From NCBI GenBank assembly GCA_003171295.1, contig PMYF01000904.1, positions 1-6,481 of the forward strand: 6,481 nucleotides of DNA, given 5' to 3'. This document shows positions 1 through 6,481 of this stretch, one piece after another. The notes under the pieces are model-generated. The model saw nothing but the letters and a program-made list of their open reading frames with translations, did no database searches and had not been told where the DNA came from. The first letter of the stretch is position 1, and each line of letters starts with the position of its first letter. This stretch comes from Acidobacteriota bacterium. Lineage in GTDB: Bacteria; Acidobacteriota; Terriglobia; UBA7540. A program made the translations under genes and the position numbers.

Positions 1-62
1 CTGCGGCTCCTCAGGATGACAACCGTGAAGCGTTTTTCCGCAGGTTCTCCGCCCCGGATTAG
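1..62 (+). CDS. Possible C-terminal tail of an upstream gene (partial)
   Basis: Reading from base 3, 19 codons stay open and end at TAG (60-62). The peptide is AAPQDDNREAFFRRFSAPD, a mixed charged and aromatic composition that could be the end of a real protein. Another forward frame is open from base 1 to a TAA at 118-120, but its arginine- and serine-rich translation looks less protein-like. The stretch is too short to name a family, and it may equally be non-coding, because bases 1-22 resemble an intergenic repeat. A small perfect hairpin (CCTTC 67-71, GAAGG 76-80) lies just after the stop but has no T tract. Confidence is low. Confidence 0.2.
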   Translation, partial: AAPQDDNREAFFRRFSAPD

Positions 63-145
63 GAGACCTTCACACGAAGGCACTGATCGAATGGACGCTA
101 CCCGTAGTGATTCGCTCTAACCTGCGCGGCTTAGCGTAGAATGGG

Positions 146-1573
146 ATGATGCGGTGGTGGTGTGGCGTTTTGATCGTTACTCTCGGGCTCTGTTTTATTG
201 CACTGGCCAGTGAAAGCTCGCGCCTCCCTGACCTTCCTAAGCTCACTTTGCGCGGCTTCCTTCCGGAAGTTCGCAGCCAAGTCCAGCAAGCTTATGACGC
301 AGCCCGGGGGCGCCCCCAAGATGCCGCGGCCTCCGGCCGGTTGGGAATGCTTCTGAATCTTTACGACCGACCGGAGGAGGCCTCGGTGTGCTACGAGCGC
401 GCTCACCAGCTCGATGCCAGGTCGTTCCAGTGGTTGTACTACCTCGGATCGCTGCTGGCCAAGCAAGGAAAACACTCGGAGGCTGCTCGGACGCTGCGGG
501 CAGCGTTGCGGCTGAACCCGGATTATCTGCCGGCGCGCTTGAAACTGGCGGAGACCCTCTTCAACGCCGGCGAGCTCGATGCGAGCCATGGCGTGTATTC
601 AGAAATTGTTCAGCAGTCACCGGACGCTGCCGAGGCATATTTTGGGTTGGGACGGATTGCCGTGGTCCGTGGGGACCCCACCGCCGCCCGGAAATCCTTC
701 CACAGGGCTTGCGAGCTCTTCCCGGCCTATGGCGCTGCACACTATGCGCTGGCCCAGGTTGATCGGAAGCTGGGGAATAGCGAGGAGGCTCAGCAGGAAC
801 TCGCCTTGCACGCACAGAACAAGACGGTGGTGCCCCCCGTCGATGACTCCCTACGGGACGAGATGCGAAAGCTGGACAAGGGAGCCGCCGCTCACCTGGA
901 GCGAGGTGTGCAGCTCGAACAGGTGGGGCGGCTGGAAGACGCGATTGCAGAAACCGAAGAGGCGCTACGGCTTAATCCAGAACTGGTGAAAGCGCACATC
1001 AATCTGCTCGTCCTTTATGGCCGCGTGGGAAACCTGGAAAAAGCTGAGGAACACTACCAAGCGGCAGTGAAGCTCAACCCCACACAGTTTCCCGATGCCT
1101 ATTACGATCATGGTGTTCTGATGATGAGGGAAGGGAAGCTTGAGCAGGCTGAAAAGTCTTTCCGTGCGGCACTGGAAATTGATCCCTCCTACGCCGACGC
1201 CCACAACAATCTCGGCTATTTGCTGGAACGGCAGGGGAAGGTGCCGGAAGCAATTGCCGAGTACAAGAAAGCGGTGGAAGGCAAGCCGGACTTCCGGCAG
1301 GCACATTTCAACTTGGGGCGCGTCCTGGTTACCCAGCAGCGGTACCGGGAGGGGATCGAGCAGCTCTTGCAGACCCTTACTCCAGTCGATGAGAGCACTC
1401 CCGCGTACCTCTACGCCCTCGGAGCCGCCTACGGGCGAGCAGGTGACCGGCAAAAGGCGCTGGATTATCTGAAGCAGGCGCGAACCGAGGCGGCGGCGCG
1501 CGGCCAATCCAAACTGCTGGCGGATATCAATCAGGACCTCCGGATCCTTGAAGGCCCTGGCGGCCCACGCTAA
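146..1573 (+). CDS. Exported tetratricopeptide-repeat protein
   Basis: This 475-residue protein is built almost entirely of TPRs, paired-helix repeats that form a superhelical protein-binding surface. Residues 1-22 look like a Sec signal peptide: MMRWW, a hydrophobic stretch, then ALA before Ser22-Glu23, so the product is probably periplasmic or envelope-associated. About five repeats lie at 60-229 (each near 34 residues, with the usual Gly8, Ala20 and Pro32 positions, e.g. ending LRLNPD at 121-126). About six more lie at 247-452, the best being near 247-280 (RLNPE) and 316-349 (EIDPS). A non-repeat linker with VVPPVDD and many charged residues (about 226-245) separates the blocks. No catalytic domain is visible. 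ATG 146 or the adjacent ATG 149 must be the start, because ATG 141 runs into a stop after one codon; no strong Shine-Dalgarno sequence precedes it. The function is probably scaffolding, and the partner is unknown. Confidence 0.93.
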   Translation: MMRWWCGVLIVTLGLCFIALASESSRLPDLPKLTLRGFLPEVRSQVQQAYDAARGRPQDAAASGRLGMLLNLYDRPEEASVCYERAHQLDARSFQWLYYLGSLLAKQGKHSEAARTLRAALRLNPDYLPARLKLAETLFNAGELDASHGVYSEIVQQSPDAAEAYFGLGRIAVVRGDPTAARKSFHRACELFPAYGAAHYALAQVDRKLGNSEEAQQELALHAQNKTVVPPVDDSLRDEMRKLDKGAAAHLERGVQLEQVGRLEDAIAETEEALRLNPELVKAHINLLVLYGRVGNLEKAEEHYQAAVKLNPTQFPDAYYDHGVLMMREGKLEQAEKSFRAALEIDPSYADAHNNLGYLLERQGKVPEAIAEYKKAVEGKPDFRQAHFNLGRVLVTQQRYREGIEQLLQTLTPVDESTPAYLYALGAAYGRAGDRQKALDYLKQARTEAAARGQSKLLADINQDLRILEGPGGPR

Positions 1574-1782
1574 GCAGTCTCACTCCGTGGGCTGGCGCGC
1601 CAAATCCTCCTTAGGAGTCCTCTCATTTCATTAAAGGCCGCCGTTCGATTGCCTCGTCGCTTCGTTCGAAACCACCCTGATAAAGCAATTATCGAAATCG
1701 CGGCGCCGGGGCGCTCGGCGTGGTCAGTCAACATTGTCGCAAACAGATAACATAGACATTGTGTCAACATCCGGGAAATCAC
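1574..1782. other. Intergenic stretch with small palindromes, no gene seen
   Basis: No convincing coding frame is seen between the TPR gene and the receptor promoter. The stretch holds a perfect 10-base palindrome TGGCGCGCCA (1593-1602), enclosed by ACTCC (1582-1586) and GGAGT (1614-1618), which could fold as a weak terminator-like structure for the TPR gene but has no T tract. A further 5-base inverted repeat, GATAA/TTATC (1679-1683, 1689-1693), flanks AGCAA. The right part (about 1727-1782) is richer in A and T and merges into the repeat cluster at the promoter. Confidence 0.4.
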
Positions 1783-1792
1783 TTGACATCCG
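1727..1792. repeat. Cluster of short direct and inverted repeats at the receptor promoter
   Basis: Several short words recur here. GTCAACAT occurs at 1727-1734 and 1763-1770, ACATTGT at 1731-1737 and 1756-1762, and ACATCCG at 1767-1773 and 1786-1792. TGTCAA (1762-1767) forms an inverted repeat with TTGACA (1783-1788) across 15 bases, so one arm is the candidate -35 box. Such an arrangement could be an operator for a dimeric regulator controlling the receptor, but the words are short and no regulator gene lies in the window to support it. Confidence 0.3.
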
Positions 1793-1810
1793 TATACATT
1801 CCGATGTAGA
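1783..1810 (+). promoter_or_regulatory. Candidate sigma70-type promoter of the receptor gene
   Basis: A perfect -35 box, TTGACA, lies at 1783-1788. With a 16-base spacer it is followed by TGTAGA (1805-1810), which keeps T1, T3 and A4 of TATAAT and is therefore a weak -10 box. Transcription would begin near 1817, giving a leader of roughly 130 bases before ATG 1949. The strong -35 with a poor -10 would fit an activated or otherwise controlled promoter. The -35 match is seen directly; its use is inferred. Confidence 0.45.
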
Positions 1811-1870
1811 CGCTTCTAAGGAGAATTGAGTCGGGATACGTTGGACTAACATCCTTTCCTTGAAATGTTA

Positions 1871-1900
1871 GCGCGCACCCATTCCGGTGGCGAGGCGCGC
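1871..1900 (+). promoter_or_regulatory. Stem-loop in the receptor mRNA leader
   Basis: GCGCGC at 1871-1876 pairs with GCGCGC at 1895-1900, and inside it CACC (1876-1879, sharing base 1876) can pair with GGTG (1886-1889). The result is a GC-rich hairpin with an internal asymmetry. It ends 33 bases before the Shine-Dalgarno sequence, so it does not block that site directly. It could stabilise the mRNA or form part of a longer leader fold. No known riboswitch class was recognised. Confidence 0.3.
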
Positions 1901-1933
1901 ATACGCTTCGCGACGGGTCTTTAGGTCAAATAC

Positions 1934-1940
1934 AAGGAGG
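1934..1940 (+). promoter_or_regulatory. Ribosome binding site that decides the receptor start
   Basis: AAGGAGG is a full-strength Shine-Dalgarno sequence. It lies 8 bases before ATG 1949, an ideal spacing, and only 2 bases before the in-frame GTG at 1943, which is too close for normal initiation. ATG 1949 is therefore the preferred start. Confidence 0.85.
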
Positions 1941-1948
1941 CGGTGAAG

Positions 1949-4900
1949 ATGCCCATCAAAGGGGAACGTCTCTCTATCCTTTGTTTGCTGGTGACGTGTG
2001 TCCTGGTCACCTTCATTCCACAATCCGCAAGCGCCCAGGGACTGTACGGTTCCGTCGTGGGTACGGTTACAGATCAGAGCGGAGCCGTGGTACCGGGAGC
2101 ACAAATTGCCATCACCAATGACTCCACGGGCCTCAAGCGTCAAGCCACTACAGATTCCACAGGCCTTTACAGAATCTTGGACCTTCCGCAAGGTACCTAC
2201 ACAATTGAAGTAACGGCCAAAGGTTTCAAGCCGCTTAAGAAGACCAACATCACTATGGTCATCGGCCAAGTCAACGGGCAGGACATGCAGATCGAGCTCG
2301 GAGCGGTCACGCAAGAGATCACGGTGCGGAGCTCGGCGGCTGTGCTGCAAACTGAGAAAGCCGATGTCCACACCACTGTCACCAGCTTTGCGATCGAGAA
2401 TTTGCCTACGGACCCGTATCGCAACTTCCAGACTGCAGAGCTACTGGCTCCTGGGGTTTTCTCTGACTCGCAAATTACCCGCTCCTACCCGAACTCCTAT
2501 TCAGATACCCCGGAGCGTTCCCTGAACATCGATGCCAACGGCTTACCATCACGCATCAACACCACGCGGGTGGATGGCGCCACGAACCTGTTCATTTGGC
2601 TGCCCAACCACATGCTGGTCATCCCGCCGCAGGACACGATTCAGGAAGTCAACGTCCAGACCTCCAACTTCGACGTGGAGAAAGGGCTAACCGCGGGCGT
2701 GGCGACGGACGTGGTGTCCAAGTCCGGAACCAACCAGCTTCACGGGACTATTTACGCCTTCCACAGCGACAACGCCATGGATGCCAGCAACGTCTTCTAT
2801 CCCGGCACGCAACGGAAGGCGAAGCACATCCTTAACCAGGACGGCGGCACCGTCGGGGGGCCGATCAAGAAGAACAAGCTGTTCTTCTTCGCAAACTGGG
2901 AGGGCCTCTTCGAACGGAATAACTATTCAGCCCAATCCCTCCTCATGCCGACTGCCGTAGGAACAACCATCAGTGACTGGCGCGGGGGAGACTTCTCAAG
3001 TGCGCTGGGCAAGACCCTCTTCGATGCCGCTGGGAACCCCATTATGGTCCCCACGACCGAAGGGGGCAGCGTACAACTGCAGCAGGGAATGGTTTTCGAC
3101 CCGACGAGTGGGAATGCGGATGGGACCGGTCGCGCTGTGTTCTCCTCAAACGGGGCGCTCAACGTCATTCCTTCAGACCGGCTTAACCAGGGCGCCATGA
3201 ACTTCATGAAACTGGTTCCCACACCTAACTATTTCCCGCAGGGCCAAATCTTCAATCAAGACACGACTTCGAACTACTTCGTCAGCACCACGGACAAGTA
3301 CACGCGCCACATCTTTAGCGGGAAGATCGACTGGAACCGGTCTGACAAACACACGATTTGGGGCAAGTACATGGGCCAGAACTTCAACGCGGTTGACCCG
3401 CCGTGGTATGGCGCCGCGGGCGGGGGAAACGCCACGGGTAATGGCCACCAATTCGCTCAGACGGAGACCGTCGGCCACACTTGGACGATTTCGCCCAACA
3501 TGGTGCTGACCGGCCACCTGGGCTTCACGCGCATGGCGGAGAACAGCCAACCACCGTCCTATGGGAAGCCTCTGGGCGAGAGCATCCTGGGAATTCCGGG
3601 CGCCAATGCGCCTGACGGCGACCCTCTTTACACCGGGCTTCCCGGAATCTACATGGGGTATTATTCGGGGGACTTCAATACTCTCGGCGATGCCAACTCG
3701 TGGCAGCCCGTTTTCCGCAACGACTGGACGTCCACCACTTCCCACAATCTCACCATCGTGCGCGGCAGTCATGAGTTGCGTTTCGGGGTTGACGTTTCTC
3801 ACAATCACCTGAACCACTGGCAACCCGAAATCTACTGCTGCCCGCGGGGGTATATAAGTTTTGCCTCGGACAACTCGGGCTTGAACTTGCCGGTATTGCC
3901 CCATGACGCGGATTATACACAACTGCCGGTCTTCACCTCGGGCGGGGTCGCAGCCGGCAAAGGCTTTGCCACGGGCCGGCAGAATGAAGTGGCCCTGTTC
4001 GATTTGGGTATTGTCTCCTCAACAAATAAGAGCCGCCAGTACATCAAGAACACGGCGAAGGACACACAATCTGCGTTTTACTTCGGCGACCGTTGGAAGG
4101 TCAGTCACAAGTTCACCGTGGACGTGGGGGTGCGCTGGGAGTACTTCCCCTTAATCGTCCGCGACGGCGCCATCAAGTTCGAGCAGTACGACCCCGCCAC
4201 CAATGAAACGCGCCTCGGCGGGGTGGCCGGTAACCCCGTCCACCTGGGGGTGAGCTCGAGCAAGAAGCTCTTCATGCCAAGACTCGGGCTGGCGTACCGG
4301 CTCAACGACAAGATGGTGATTCGAAGCGCGTTTGGCATGTCGAACGATTCCCTCCCGCTCGAAAGACCACTGCGGGGCTTCTTCCCCCTGGCGATGGGGG
4401 CGAGTAACATAGTGCCCAACTCACCAGTGAGCGGTTGGCAGCCACTCGGCACCTTCGCGGATGGCATCCCCCTGATCCCGGATCCCGACATCTCCTCGGG
4501 CGCCATCGTTGCTCCCAACACCGTGGACGTCGGGACTCTCGCCGCAGGCGAATTCAAACGCGCCTACATCGAGTCTTGGAACTTCTTTGTTGAACGCCAG
4601 TTGCCCGGGGAATTCCTCCTCAGCGCTGGTTACGTGGGCAATCACTATGTCCACATGATGAACGGGAGAAACATGAACCCCGCAACGCTGGGTGGTACAA
4701 GTGCCAGCCAGCCGCTGTACTCGGCGTTCGCCCGGACGGCTGGCACCTACCTCTTCCAGGGCTATTTGGACACCCACTACAACTCGCTCCAGGTCACGCT
4801 CAATCGTCACTTTAGCAAGGGGTTTTACCTCCAGGGGTCCTACACTTGGTCGAAGGTGGTCGGCTACACCAGTGACAATAGTTGGGAAAACGCGCTGAGG

Positions 4901-5539
4901 TTTACTTGTGTTGCCTCAGCCGCGCTGCCCCAGGGGTGCCAGAGCCTCAATCGAGCGGTGTCAGACTTTGATCACACCCAAATGTTGAAGACGGCGTTTG
5001 TGTACGAGCTTCCCTTCGGAACCGGCAAGCAATGGGCCAACACCGAGAAAGTCCCTCGAGCAGTTCTCGGCGGCTGGCAGGTCAATGGTGTTTTCAGCGC
5101 CTGGACCGGTTCTCCGCTGACTCTGGGCCAAAGTGGCGGCGGCAACCTCAATACCCCAGGCACCAGCCAGGATCCGAACCAGATTGCACCCGTTAAGTAC
5201 CCGAAGGGGCAAGGCCCGGGTGAATACTGGTTCGACCCGGCAAGTTTCGCTCCGGTCGAGGACAACGGCGTGCTAGGGACCGTGGGGCGGAACCCCTCCT
5301 GGCTGAGGGGACCAGGTCTGGTACAGATGGATGCCAGCTTGTTCCGGCACTTCAAGCTGACAGAGCGCTACAACCTGGAGTTCCGTGCGGAGGCGCAGAA
5401 CTTGACCAACTCGCCTCACTTCAACAACCCCAACCTAACCTGCACGGACGTCCTCGGAAAGTGTGGAGGAAAATTTGGTCAGATCAGCTCTGGCTACGGC
5501 GAGCGGTATGTCCAACTAGGACTTAAGCTCAGGTTCTGA
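1949..5539 (+). CDS. TonB-dependent receptor, Oar-like, with carboxypeptidase-regulatory-like domain
   Basis: This 1196-residue outer-membrane protein would bind a substrate at the surface and import it using energy from TonB-ExbBD. Residues 1-29 form a signal peptide with cleavage near SASA/Q. Residues 31-115 are a carboxypeptidase-regulatory-like beta-sandwich (GTVTDQSGAVVPGAQI, then LPQGTYTIEVTAKGFKPL). EITVRSSAAVLQTE (123-136) holds the place of the TonB-box region. A plug domain follows to about 265, then the family signatures SGTNQLHGTIYAF (259-271) and NQDGGTVGGPIKKNKLFFF (296-314). The rest is a long Oar-type barrel, with YNSLQVTLNRHFSKGFY (944-960), LGGWQVNGVFSAWTGSPLTL (1040-1059) and FRAEAQNLTN (1145-1154). 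It ends in YVQLGLKLRF, whose terminal Phe is the usual barrel-assembly signal. Length is normal for acidobacterial members, and nothing suggests truncation. The substrate cannot be read from sequence. No SusD-like partner lies beside it, unlike Bacteroidota pairs. Confidence 0.95.
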   Translation: MPIKGERLSILCLLVTCVLVTFIPQSASAQGLYGSVVGTVTDQSGAVVPGAQIAITNDSTGLKRQATTDSTGLYRILDLPQGTYTIEVTAKGFKPLKKTNITMVIGQVNGQDMQIELGAVTQEITVRSSAAVLQTEKADVHTTVTSFAIENLPTDPYRNFQTAELLAPGVFSDSQITRSYPNSYSDTPERSLNIDANGLPSRINTTRVDGATNLFIWLPNHMLVIPPQDTIQEVNVQTSNFDVEKGLTAGVATDVVSKSGTNQLHGTIYAFHSDNAMDASNVFYPGTQRKAKHILNQDGGTVGGPIKKNKLFFFANWEGLFERNNYSAQSLLMPTAVGTTISDWRGGDFSSALGKTLFDAAGNPIMVPTTEGGSVQLQQGMVFDPTSGNADGTGRAVFSSNGALNVIPSDRLNQGAMNFMKLVPTPNYFPQGQIFNQDTTSNYFVSTTDKYTRHIFSGKIDWNRSDKHTIWGKYMGQNFNAVDPPWYGAAGGGNATGNGHQFAQTETVGHTWTISPNMVLTGHLGFTRMAENSQPPSYGKPLGESILGIPGANAPDGDPLYTGLPGIYMGYYSGDFNTLGDANSWQPVFRNDWTSTTSHNLTIVRGSHELRFGVDVSHNHLNHWQPEIYCCPRGYISFASDNSGLNLPVLPHDADYTQLPVFTSGGVAAGKGFATGRQNEVALFDLGIVSSTNKSRQYIKNTAKDTQSAFYFGDRWKVSHKFTVDVGVRWEYFPLIVRDGAIKFEQYDPATNETRLGGVAGNPVHLGVSSSKKLFMPRLGLAYRLNDKMVIRSAFGMSNDSLPLERPLRGFFPLAMGASNIVPNSPVSGWQPLGTFADGIPLIPDPDISSGAIVAPNTVDVGTLAAGEFKRAYIESWNFFVERQLPGEFLLSAGYVGNHYVHMMNGRNMNPATLGGTSASQPLYSAFARTAGTYLFQGYLDTHYNSLQVTLNRHFSKGFYLQGSYTWSKVVGYTSDNSWENALRFTCVASAALPQGCQSLNRAVSDFDHTQMLKTAFVYELPFGTGKQWANTEKVPRAVLGGWQVNGVFSAWTGSPLTLGQSGGGNLNTPGTSQDPNQIAPVKYPKGQGPGEYWFDPASFAPVEDNGVLGTVGRNPSWLRGPGLVQMDASLFRHFKLTERYNLEFRAEAQNLTNSPHFNNPNLTCTDVLGKCGGKFGQISSGYGERYVQLGLKLRF

Positions 5540-5550
5540 CGCTGGAGCTG

Positions 5551-5591
5551 AGGGTAGCCGCAACCACACACACTCCTGCAGCGGCTGCTCT
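5551..5591 (+). other. Stem-loop just downstream of the receptor stop
   Basis: Bases 5551-5561 (AGGGTAGCCGC) pair with 5581-5591 (GCGGCTGCTCT) as an 11-base stem with two G-U wobbles, at 5555/5587 and 5553/5589. The loop of 19 bases is C- and A-rich (CCACACACAC). No T tract follows, so it is not itself an intrinsic terminator. It may protect the 3' end of the long receptor mRNA. It could also be a chance fold in GC-rich DNA. Confidence 0.35.
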
Positions 5592-5614
5592 AATGTAAGG
5601 ATATTTGGATTCCC

Positions 5615-5649
5615 AGAGCGGGCGCGCTTGGCGCGCCCGCCTCTTTTTT
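5615..5649 (+). terminator. Rho-independent terminator of the receptor gene
   Basis: A perfect 10-base stem, GCGGGCGCGC (5618-5627) with GCGCGCCCGC (5631-5640), closes on a TTG loop. An alternative register extends it to 13 pairs using AGAG (5615-5618) and CTCT (5641-5644), with C5640 bulged. Six T residues follow at 5644-5649. The T tract exists only in the forward direction, so the site ends the receptor transcript about 75 bases after its stop. It also limits read-through into the convergent gene. The reverse gene would transcribe the hairpin without a T tract after it. Confidence 0.85.
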
Positions 5650-5676
5650 GGCTGAAGCTTACTCACGTGGCCTGGC

Positions 5677-6481
5677 TTATGGCTTAACCGATTGGGGAGA
5701 GCCCTCTTCAAACGACTGGCGGTATGGTTGGCACATCGTGGGGCTCTGCTGGCAGAGGGTGTTGAACTCGCGTATCGCATCGGTGCGATTACCCAGGTTG
5801 AGGTAGGCAAAAGCGAGGCTCAGGCGTGCCTGCGCGAGGTTCGGCTTCATCTTCAAGGCCTTCTGGTAATGATCCACAGCCTCTTTGAACTGACCGACAT
5901 TGGCCAGGGCTGTCCCTAAATAATGTTCGAGGCGGGGGTCTTCCTGCCCCAGCTTTTCGGCGCGGCTAAGCGGGCCCAAGGCTTCTTGAAAGCGCTTAAG
6001 GTCGACCAAGGTGATTCCCAGCTCCTGCTGGAAAATCGCGATGGCGGGCATCGCGTCGGCGGCTTTGAGGAGGTAACGATAAGCTTCCTCATTGTTTCCT
6101 TCGAGGCGCGCAATTCTCCCCAGGGCATGAAAGGCGAAATTATTGCGAGGGTTTTGGTGAACCACAAGTTCCAGCAGCGGCTTCGCTTTCTCCTCCTCAC
6201 CTTCGGCCATGTAGGCGCGCGCCAAGCCCATGAGGGCGCGGTCAAACGTGGGATTGATCTTCAAGCTATCTTGATAGCTCTTCTCGGCTTCGGGCCAGCG
6301 GCGGGTCTGCGAATAATTTTCCGCCTTGAGGAAAGGAATCACGAAGAGACCCGGCTCTTCGGTGGCCAGTGGCTCCAGGACCCGATTGGACTCCTCGTAG
6401 TGCCCCGCCTCGTTTAGAGCATGCGCGCGCATGACCGATTTGAAGACTTTCAGCCGGTCCTTGGGATCGGGGAGCGGCCCG
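5677..6481 (-). CDS. C-terminal TPR region of a larger protein, possibly a sulfatase-TPR fusion (partial)
   Basis: The reverse frame stays open from the right edge to a TAA at 5677-5679, giving 267 residues; the true N-terminus lies outside the window. An internal ATG at 6430-6432 is unlikely to be the start, because protein-like sequence continues upstream of it. The fragment begins GPLPDPKDRLKVFKSV and then consists of about seven TPRs, each near 34 residues, with Pro-ended units such as LKINPT, VVHQNPR and LKMKPN. It finishes in a short tail, EEGSPQSVKP. A PDPKD segment leading into TPRs is, from my memory of the family, the usual junction between an alkaline-phosphatase-superfamily sulfatase domain and its C-terminal TPRs in Acidobacteriota. 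The catalytic domain is not visible, so only the TPR call is firm. A plain TPR protein is the alternative. The gene converges on the receptor gene. Confidence 0.9.
   Translation of the reverse strand, partial: GPLPDPKDRLKVFKSVMRAHALNEAGHYEESNRVLEPLATEEPGLFVIPFLKAENYSQTRRWPEAEKSYQDSLKINPTFDRALMGLARAYMAEGEEEKAKPLLELVVHQNPRNNFAFHALGRIARLEGNNEEAYRYLLKAADAMPAIAIFQQELGITLVDLKRFQEALGPLSRAEKLGQEDPRLEHYLGTALANVGQFKEAVDHYQKALKMKPNLAQARLSLAFAYLNLGNRTDAIREFNTLCQQSPTMCQPYRQSFEEGSPQSVKP

Noticed and set aside
131..589. A 152-codon reverse frame opposite the start of the first TPR gene
   Set aside because: It covers the signal peptide and first repeats of a well-supported gene and has no recognisable domain.
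1593..1602. TGGCGCGCCA palindrome as a terminator or regulator site for the first TPR gene
   Set aside because: No T tract follows, and short GC palindromes are common in DNA of this composition. It is kept only as a described element of the intergenic stretch.
1865..1924. A 19-codon frame (ATG 1865 to TAG 1922-1924) in the receptor leader, as a possible leader peptide
   Set aside because: It has no Shine-Dalgarno sequence at a useful distance (AAGGAGA at 1818-1824 is about 40 bases away), and its arginine-rich product overlaps the GC-rich stem-loop, so chance is the simpler explanation.
3849..3858. A TATATAA-like stretch inside the receptor gene as an internal promoter
   Set aside because: It encodes conserved-looking barrel residues (RGYISF), has no convincing -35 box at the right distance and no gene start downstream that would need it.
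3173..3922. A 249-codon open frame on the reverse strand inside the receptor gene
   Set aside because: It lies wholly opposite a strongly supported gene, gives a valine- and arginine-rich product with no recognisable motif, and is the kind of shadow frame expected in GC-rich coding DNA.
5923..6417. A 164-codon forward frame opposite the right-hand TPR gene
   Set aside because: The reverse strand has clear repeated TPR units across the same bases, while the forward frame shows no family feature.

Overview
The window looks like a chromosomal segment from an Acidobacteriota bacterium. The main reason is the large outer-membrane receptor, which has an N-terminal carboxypeptidase-regulatory-like domain and an Oar-type barrel, a family that is greatly expanded in that phylum. 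The tetratricopeptide-repeat (TPR) proteins on both sides and the moderately GC-rich coding sequence fit this. The assignment is inference from family knowledge; no rRNA or other marker gene is present.

Layout: bases 1-145 hold a short leader region, possibly with the last 19 codons of an upstream gene ending at 62. An exported TPR protein of 475 residues runs forward at 146-1573. A gap of about 375 bases (1574-1948) follows, with a candidate sigma70-type promoter (1783-1810), a cluster of short direct and inverted repeats, a leader stem-loop (1871-1900) and a strong Shine-Dalgarno sequence (1934-1940). The receptor gene occupies 1949-5539 on the forward strand and is followed by a stem-loop (5551-5591) and a clear intrinsic terminator (5615-5649). 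A convergent reverse-strand gene, cut by the right edge, occupies 5677-6481. Its visible part is a C-terminal TPR array, and the residues at the edge resemble the linker that joins a sulfatase domain to TPRs in many acidobacterial proteins.

How the genes may work together: the receptor would bind and import a large substrate, or act in surface adhesion, at the outer membrane, powered by TonB-ExbBD encoded elsewhere. The exported TPR protein could be a periplasmic scaffold. If the right-hand gene is a sulfatase-TPR protein, the locus would fit scavenging of sulfated or complex organic matter, but this rests on proximity alone. The receptor has its own promoter and terminator, so the three genes are probably three transcription units. 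I found no RNA gene, CRISPR array, mobile element or clearly novel multi-gene system. The most interesting non-coding part is the repeat-rich promoter and leader of the receptor.
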